NCBI GenBank assembly: GCA_002328825.1
Contig: DCWI01000087.1
Coordinates: 1-17,669 of the forward strand
Direction of reading: 5' to 3'
Length of the DNA stretch: 17,669 nucleotides
Source of the DNA: Nitrospiraceae bacterium UBA2166
GTDB taxonomy: Bacteria; Nitrospirota; Nitrospiria; Nitrospirales; UBA2166
Part shown: positions 14,339-17,669 of the stretch, piece after piece
How positions within the stretch are numbered: the first letter of the stretch is position 1
Layout: every line of letters starts with the position of its first letter
Position numbers and translations under genes: made by a program
The notes under the pieces: generated by a model
The model's input: the letters and a program-made list of their open reading frames with translations, nothing else
Databases searched by the model: none
What the model was told of the DNA's origin: nothing

Positions 14339-15820
14339 GTGGACTCAGGAGTCATAGACACCAGAAAACCTACAGCTGCGAAAGCTCGGATATTAGTCGT
14401 TGATGATGATGTAAGCATTTGTAATACACTCGTCGGTTTTCTTGAAAACTTTGGCTATTCAGCCGAGGCAATTTGTGATGGAGAGAAAGCTGTGGAAGTT
14501 GTTCGGCTATCAGTGGTGGATCTCGTTCTGATTGATTTTTGTCTACCAGAAACTAGTGGTGTTGAACTTTTGCGGCGACTTCAAAGTATTGATAATCGTT
14601 TGCTTGGTATTGTGCTCACTGATCGTGGAATGACTATGAATACTGTATGGGATATGGGGACTGAGGCATTTGACTTCATCACGAAACCCTTTGATCTTGA
14701 GGTGATGGCGGTGCGTATTCAGCGTGCCTTAGACTTTAAGAAATTGAAGGAGGAAAATCACCGTCTCCAATTGGCAGTCGGAGAAAAATATCGCTTTGGA
14801 AATTTTGTTGGGACCAGTATGGCAATGAAGGCAGCATGTGTGTTGATGGAGAAGGCGACGGACACTAATGATGCGGTTATGATTGTCGGTGAAAAGGGAA
14901 CCAAGAAAGAGTTTGTCGCGCAAACCATTCATTATAATAGCTATAGGCGTGATAAACCTCTGATTTCGGTTAATTGTCGTGCGATTCCTGAGAATCTCAT
15001 TGAAAGTGAGTTGTTTGGCTATGAGAGGGATGCGGTTGCTGGTACTGGGGCGATGTATGTAGGATGCTTTGAACAGGCACATGGAGGGACCCTATTCTTG
15101 GGTGAAGTAGGCGAGATGAGTTTGCCCATTCAGGAAAAATTATTGAGGGTCATTCGAGAACTGTCTTTTGAGCGAGTGGGTGGGCAGCAGCCGATTCAAG
15201 TGGATGTTCGTGTGATTGTCTCAACCAGTCAAACTCTTGATCAAGTCGTTGCGGATAAAACGTTTTTCGGCGATCTCTATCGTAAACTCGCTGTAATATT
15301 AGTTGCTATTCCACCACTTCGCGATCGGGTTTCGGATATTCCTTTACTTGTGGAGCAGTGTTTGGCGAAACTCAATTCTGAACAGCAAAGTGAGCTTGAA
15401 GGGGTATCTCATGAGGCTCTCTGTCTTCTAGAACAGCATACATGGCCCGGAAACATTCGAGAACTTGAGAATGTTTTGGAACGAATCATTACTTTGAAGT
15501 GTTACGGCATCATTGAACAGGAGGATGTTTCTGAAAACATTTGGTGTGGGGGTATGGTGCTATCAAAACCTTCTTCCAGCAAAATGAAAGATGTTCAGTA
15601 CGTGCTACCGGATGTAACTTCCCGCATTGCAACAGGGAAATCGTGGGGACAGGATGGATCTATCGATCTTTCAAAGTCTCTTGATGAGCTTGAAAATCAT
15701 TTGATCATGGAAGCGCTTCGACGAGCAAAAGGAGTTAAAAGTCGTGCGGCGAAACTTCTTCAGATGAACAGAACAACCCTCGTGGAGAAACTCAAGAAAA
15801 AGGGCTTTTCAAAGTTTTAG
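14339..15820 (+). CDS. NtrC/FleQ-type response regulator with degenerate sigma-54 AAA+ domain
   Basis: A 493-residue protein in the NtrC order. The receiver domain (16-132) looks functional: acidic DDD (22-24), phospho-acceptor Asp66, Thr94 and Lys116. The AAA+ domain (about 155-385) keeps its scaffold (ESELFG, GGTLFL, LLRVIRE, VDVRVIVST, IPPLRDR, WPGNIRELENV) but has lost its engine. Walker A is GEKGTKKE (184-191) instead of GESGTGKE, the GAFTGA loop is DAVAGT (231-236), the Walker B Asp is Gly255, and the FR..YR arginine fingers are Phe310 and Lys316. The C-terminal Fis-type HTH (about 452-490, KSRAAKLLQMNRTTLVEKLK) is intact and FleQ/FlrC-like. It most likely binds DNA under phosphorylation control without activating sigma-54. 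The GTG start has GAGGGG 6 nt upstream. No sensor kinase gene is adjacent. Confidence 0.92.
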   Translation: MDSGVIDTRKPTAAKARILVVDDDVSICNTLVGFLENFGYSAEAICDGEKAVEVVRLSVVDLVLIDFCLPETSGVELLRRLQSIDNRLLGIVLTDRGMTMNTVWDMGTEAFDFITKPFDLEVMAVRIQRALDFKKLKEENHRLQLAVGEKYRFGNFVGTSMAMKAACVLMEKATDTNDAVMIVGEKGTKKEFVAQTIHYNSYRRDKPLISVNCRAIPENLIESELFGYERDAVAGTGAMYVGCFEQAHGGTLFLGEVGEMSLPIQEKLLRVIRELSFERVGGQQPIQVDVRVIVSTSQTLDQVVADKTFFGDLYRKLAVILVAIPPLRDRVSDIPLLVEQCLAKLNSEQQSELEGVSHEALCLLEQHTWPGNIRELENVLERIITLKCYGIIEQEDVSENIWCGGMVLSKPSSSKMKDVQYVLPDVTSRIATGKSWGQDGSIDLSKSLDELENHLIMEALRRAKGVKSRAAKLLQMNRTTLVEKLKKKGFSKF

Positions 15821-15857
15821 TAATGACTCCCTCTCGGGCGGTAATGTATAGTCATTA
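15821..15857. repeat. 8-bp inverted repeat just after the regulator stop
   Basis: TAATGACT (15821-15828), immediately after the TAG stop, is the exact complement of AGTCATTA (15850-15857), with 21 nt between that include a short CCC/GGG stem. No T-run follows, so termination is uncertain. It may be a weak terminator or a 3' stabilising structure. Confidence 0.35.
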
Positions 15858-15940
15858 TCAGGAAAAGCTAAGCTTGTCATTGTAGCCTTTGCCTAGCCCT
15901 GACTACCGTCGCCACAACCATCTGAATCAAAGACTGAAGG

Positions 15941-16090
15941 CTATTTGGCGTTGACGAACTGCTTAGGTTCACCTCCGTCAGCGTTGACAAGCACACTAAG
16001 CGCAGGAGGAGCGGATCTCCGACACCGGCCAGTTCGACTCTCTGCTCGCTGTTCCCAGTAGATGCATTCCGCGCACATAATGATCCCCAT
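15941..16090 (-). CDS. small Cys-containing protein, function unknown
   Basis: A 49-residue ORF starting MGIIMCAECIYWEQ, continuing with RTGRCRRSAPPALSVL and ending QFVNAK. The CxxCxxW, then GxCRRxAPP pattern resembles small zinc-ribbon-like hypothetical proteins common in bacteria; three Cys are visible, so a fourth metal ligand is not obvious. ATG 16090 is chosen because it sits one base after the TGA (16094-16092) of another short frame reading ITEEDIEKAMKRVDELD, an arrangement typical of coupled genes; AAGGA lies 11 nt upstream. An in-frame GTG at 16132 would give 63 residues. Whether the protein is made is uncertain. Confidence 0.5.
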   Translation of the reverse strand: MGIIMCAECIYWEQRAESRTGRCRRSAPPALSVLVNADGGEPKQFVNAK

Positions 16091-16091
16091 A

Positions 16092-16187
16092 TCAGTTTCC
16101 ATCCTTTTTGTTATGGTCCAGCTCATCGACACGTTTCATCGCCTTTTCGATATCTTCCTCTGTGATTGGCAGGATAATCGATCGGCC
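16092..16187 (-). pseudogene. short frame before the Cys protein, possibly a gene remnant
   Basis: An open stretch follows a TGA at about 16190 and reads YGRSIILPITEEDIEKAM, then KRVDELDHNKKDGN, to TGA at 16094-16092. The amphipathic, charged TEEDIEKAMKRVDEL segment looks like real protein, but no ATG, GTG or TTG with a ribosome binding site starts it; the only ATG is the Met in EKAM, giving 15 residues. A GTG in the adjacent frame at about 16196 reads VIRPI before diverging, so a one-base frameshift in a formerly longer gene is one explanation. Confidence 0.3.
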
Positions 16188-16465
16188 GTATCACCTCACT
16201 TGACCCTATCTTTTTTCATTTTTTTTAATTAGATACTAGAGTAAATAGTGTTTTCATATTGGTCTTCCTTGCTCCTTTTTTTATAACTCAGCTGAATGAG
16301 GTGCAGCTAAGGGGTTGCATCGTCACTTGACTGATTTTGACTGATTTTCGCCTTTCGGCTTATGGGTGGGGTATAAGAGGCTTCCTTGGAGTGATGAGCA
16401 AGGTAGTTAGCGTGGCGGATCAGCATGCGGAAATATAAAGGTGTTAGTAGCGCGAGTTCATCATC

Positions 16466-17197
16466 TCATGGCTGTTGGGGTTGAGATTGTTGCTGTGTTT
16501 CGATTTGTTCAGAACGTATTTTTAACAGACGGGAAATCTTATAATAAATCGAGTTTCTTGTGCCAAAATAGCGGAAGTGCGCTATACGTGCTGGTGTGAG
16601 TCCATTGCTGTTTTTGATGTTCATATTGGCGCCGGCGATGATCAGTTGGTCGACTAGTTTTGTATCGCCCATCTGGGTGGCCCAATGCAATGGTGTGCCA
16701 TCCAACCCTTGATTCGTCTTGTATGTGTGGATAGCGAGGGCATTTAGATCTGCATCATATTGAATCAGTATTTTGACAATCGTGCTGTTACGCAAGCGTA
16801 TTGCGATATGTAATGCTGTCTCACCCGTTTTAGCTTTTTCGTTAACGTTTGCGCCACTGGAAAGAAGAATTTCCATCACGTCTAGCTTGCCTGCGACGGC
16901 GGCGATTTGGAGTGCGGTCCACCCGCGTAGTGTATCCGTCGCATCAAGGTTGATGCCATGATCCGTGAGAAGCTTGATAATAGTTGTGTGGCCATTGGCT
17001 GCGGCATAGTGCAGTGGAAGATTGCCTTGTTCATCGGCTTCGTTGGTTGCATTCCCTTCCATGAGCAAGTGTTGCATTTTCGTAACATTCCCTGTTTTTG
17101 CCGCATCATGGATTTCTGAAGCCCATGCTGTGGTCATACTCGTGAGCATCGTTATAAGTAGAAATCCAACAAGAATATATGTCCTGGTTATTTGCAT
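16466..17197 (-). CDS. secreted ankyrin-repeat protein
   Basis: A 243-residue protein with a Sec-type signal peptide (MQITRTYILVGFLLITML, then cleavage after TTAWA), so it acts in the periplasm or outside the cell. About six ankyrin units follow from residue 28: EIHDAAKTGNVTKMQHLLMEG, GNLPLHYAAANGHTTIIKLL, GWTALQIAAVAGKLDVMEIL, GETALHIAIRLRNSTIVKIL, GTPLHWATQMGDTKLVDQLI and a last NGLTPARIAHF cap. A Gln/Pro-rich tail (QTQQQSQPQQP) ends it. The ATG at 17197 is chosen because GAGGG lies just upstream and it begins the signal peptide; an in-frame TTG at 17224 is rejected. The gene starts 27 nt after the ion-channel stop, so the two are likely co-transcribed. The partner is unknown; ankyrin repeats bind proteins rather than catalyse. 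Confidence 0.88.
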   Translation of the reverse strand: MQITRTYILVGFLLITMLTSMTTAWASEIHDAAKTGNVTKMQHLLMEGNATNEADEQGNLPLHYAAANGHTTIIKLLTDHGINLDATDTLRGWTALQIAAVAGKLDVMEILLSSGANVNEKAKTGETALHIAIRLRNSTIVKILIQYDADLNALAIHTYKTNQGLDGTPLHWATQMGDTKLVDQLIIAGANMNIKNSNGLTPARIAHFRYFGTRNSIYYKISRLLKIRSEQIETQQQSQPQQP

Positions 17198-17224
17198 CGC
17201 ACCCTCTTTGTGTGGCGGGTTCAA

Positions 17225-17669
17225 TCAAAGATCATTTTGGCTATTGGGTTTCATGGGTTTTTGTGTTGGGTCAATATGGCGTTCCATATTGTCCAATGCC
17301 ACTCGTATTGCTTGAACAGAATCGAGAAGGTCCGGTATTTGCGCACGAGCTTGTTCCTCACGAATCGTTTTTCGTGCTTCGTCCATGCTGTTCAGGATTA
17401 CTCCGATAAGCATATTGAATATTACAAACGTTGCAAATAAGACAAAGCTCACGAAAAAGGTCCATGAGTAAGGGTAGCGTTCCATAGTGGCATACATCAG
17501 ATCTGTCCAGTCTTCAAGTGTTAGCACTCTGAATAGGCTGAGGAGTGCGATGTGAACCGTTCCCCAATATTGTGGGTCATGTGTCCCAAACCACGTTTGC
17601 CCGATGACGGCATACACATAAAATAGGAGGCTTGCAAGTAGTGCCATCTGTCCAATGGCGGGAATACTG
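17225..17669 (-). CDS. NaChBac-type single-domain ion channel, pore and C-terminal part, 5' partial
   Basis: The frame is open to the window end, so the voltage-sensor half lies outside. The visible 147 residues give S5 (IPAIGQMALLASLLFYVYAV), a pore helix and selectivity filter (FRVLTLEDWTDLMY, filter TLEDWTD at 17501-17521), S6 (about SWTFFVSFVLFATFVIFNML) and a cytoplasmic C-terminal helix rich in Glu/Arg/Gln that could form the tetramer bundle seen in bacterial Nav channels. One pore per chain means a homotetramer in the inner membrane. Nav channels of this family have TLESWSM/TLESWAS filters; Asp at the Ser and last positions is the change that makes engineered versions calcium-selective, so divalent permeation is a reasonable inference. 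The stop at 17227-17225 is 27 nt before the ankyrin gene. Confidence 0.9.
   Translation of the reverse strand, partial: SIPAIGQMALLASLLFYVYAVIGQTWFGTHDPQYWGTVHIALLSLFRVLTLEDWTDLMYATMERYPYSWTFFVSFVLFATFVIFNMLIGVILNSMDEARKTIREEQARAQIPDLLDSVQAIRVALDNMERHIDPTQKPMKPNSQNDL

Larger units (their letters stand above)
15858..16465. other. gene-poor region with small ORFs, no large gene
   Basis: Between the regulator and the ankyrin gene the only supportable coding signal is the small minus-strand ORF at 15941-16090 and the frame leading into it. The remainder (about 16130-16465) is AT-rich in part. It holds a ten-codon mini-ORF with a good ribosome binding site (16257-16225, minus) and a tandem 10-bp repeat TGACTGATTT (16328-16337 and 16338-16347). 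No promoter or terminator is convincing. Confidence 0.5.

Noticed and set aside
16328..16347. Tandem TGACTGATTT repeat considered as an iteron or CRISPR-like unit
   Set aside because: Only two copies, with no spacers, no replication or cas gene nearby.

Overview
The window reads as a chromosomal segment of a Gram-negative, moderately AT-rich bacterium. An outer membrane is implied by a Lol lipoprotein-export ABC pair, apolipoprotein N-acyltransferase, a DegP/HtrA-type protease end, two lipobox proteins and a secreted ankyrin protein. The phylum cannot be fixed from sequence alone. The prfB-lysS-lolC-lolD run with lnt nearby would suit Nitrospirota-like or deltaproteobacterial-type lineages, but that is a guess. 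No phage, IS transposase, CRISPR array or plasmid gene is visible.

Layout. (1) 1-2315, + strand: the two-PDZ end of an HtrA protease, a small TPR lipoprotein, a FabG-like short-chain dehydrogenase with an unusual active-site motif, and tRNA-Val(CAC) followed by a strong hairpin terminator. (2) 2454-4582: purB (-) divergent from thpR (+), both from GTG starts. (3) 4807-6009 (-): an unassigned, membrane-anchored 400-aa protein. (4) 6182-10798 (-): a tight operon prfB > lysS > lolC/E > lolD. prfB needs a programmed +1 frameshift at an in-frame TGA, and lysS and lolC overlap as GTGA. (5) 10799-13904: a DUF3179 lipoprotein (+) facing lnt (-); the prfB/DUF3179 intergenic region carries a 12-bp perfect inverted repeat. 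(6) 14339-15820 (+): an NtrC/FleQ-shaped response regulator with an intact receiver and Fis-type HTH but a wrecked AAA+ engine (Walker A, GAFTGA, Walker B Asp and arginine fingers all altered). (7) 15821-16465: gene-poor DNA with a 49-codon Cys-containing ORF and traces of small ORFs upstream of it. (8) 16466-17669 (-): a NaChBac-type single-domain ion channel, cut by the window end, followed 27 nt later by a secreted ankyrin-repeat protein.

How genes work together. Lnt, LolC/E and LolD form the lipoprotein maturation and export line, serving lipoproteins such as the TPR and DUF3179 proteins here. PrfB and LysS supply translation functions; PurB makes AMP and the AICAR branch product; ThpR belongs to RNA end metabolism.

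The most unusual items are the channel with an Asp-rich selectivity filter (TLEDWTD) paired with an exported ankyrin protein, and the response regulator that looks unable to activate sigma-54. Several true starts are GTG or TTG rather than ATG (purB, thpR, lolC/E, lnt, the regulator).
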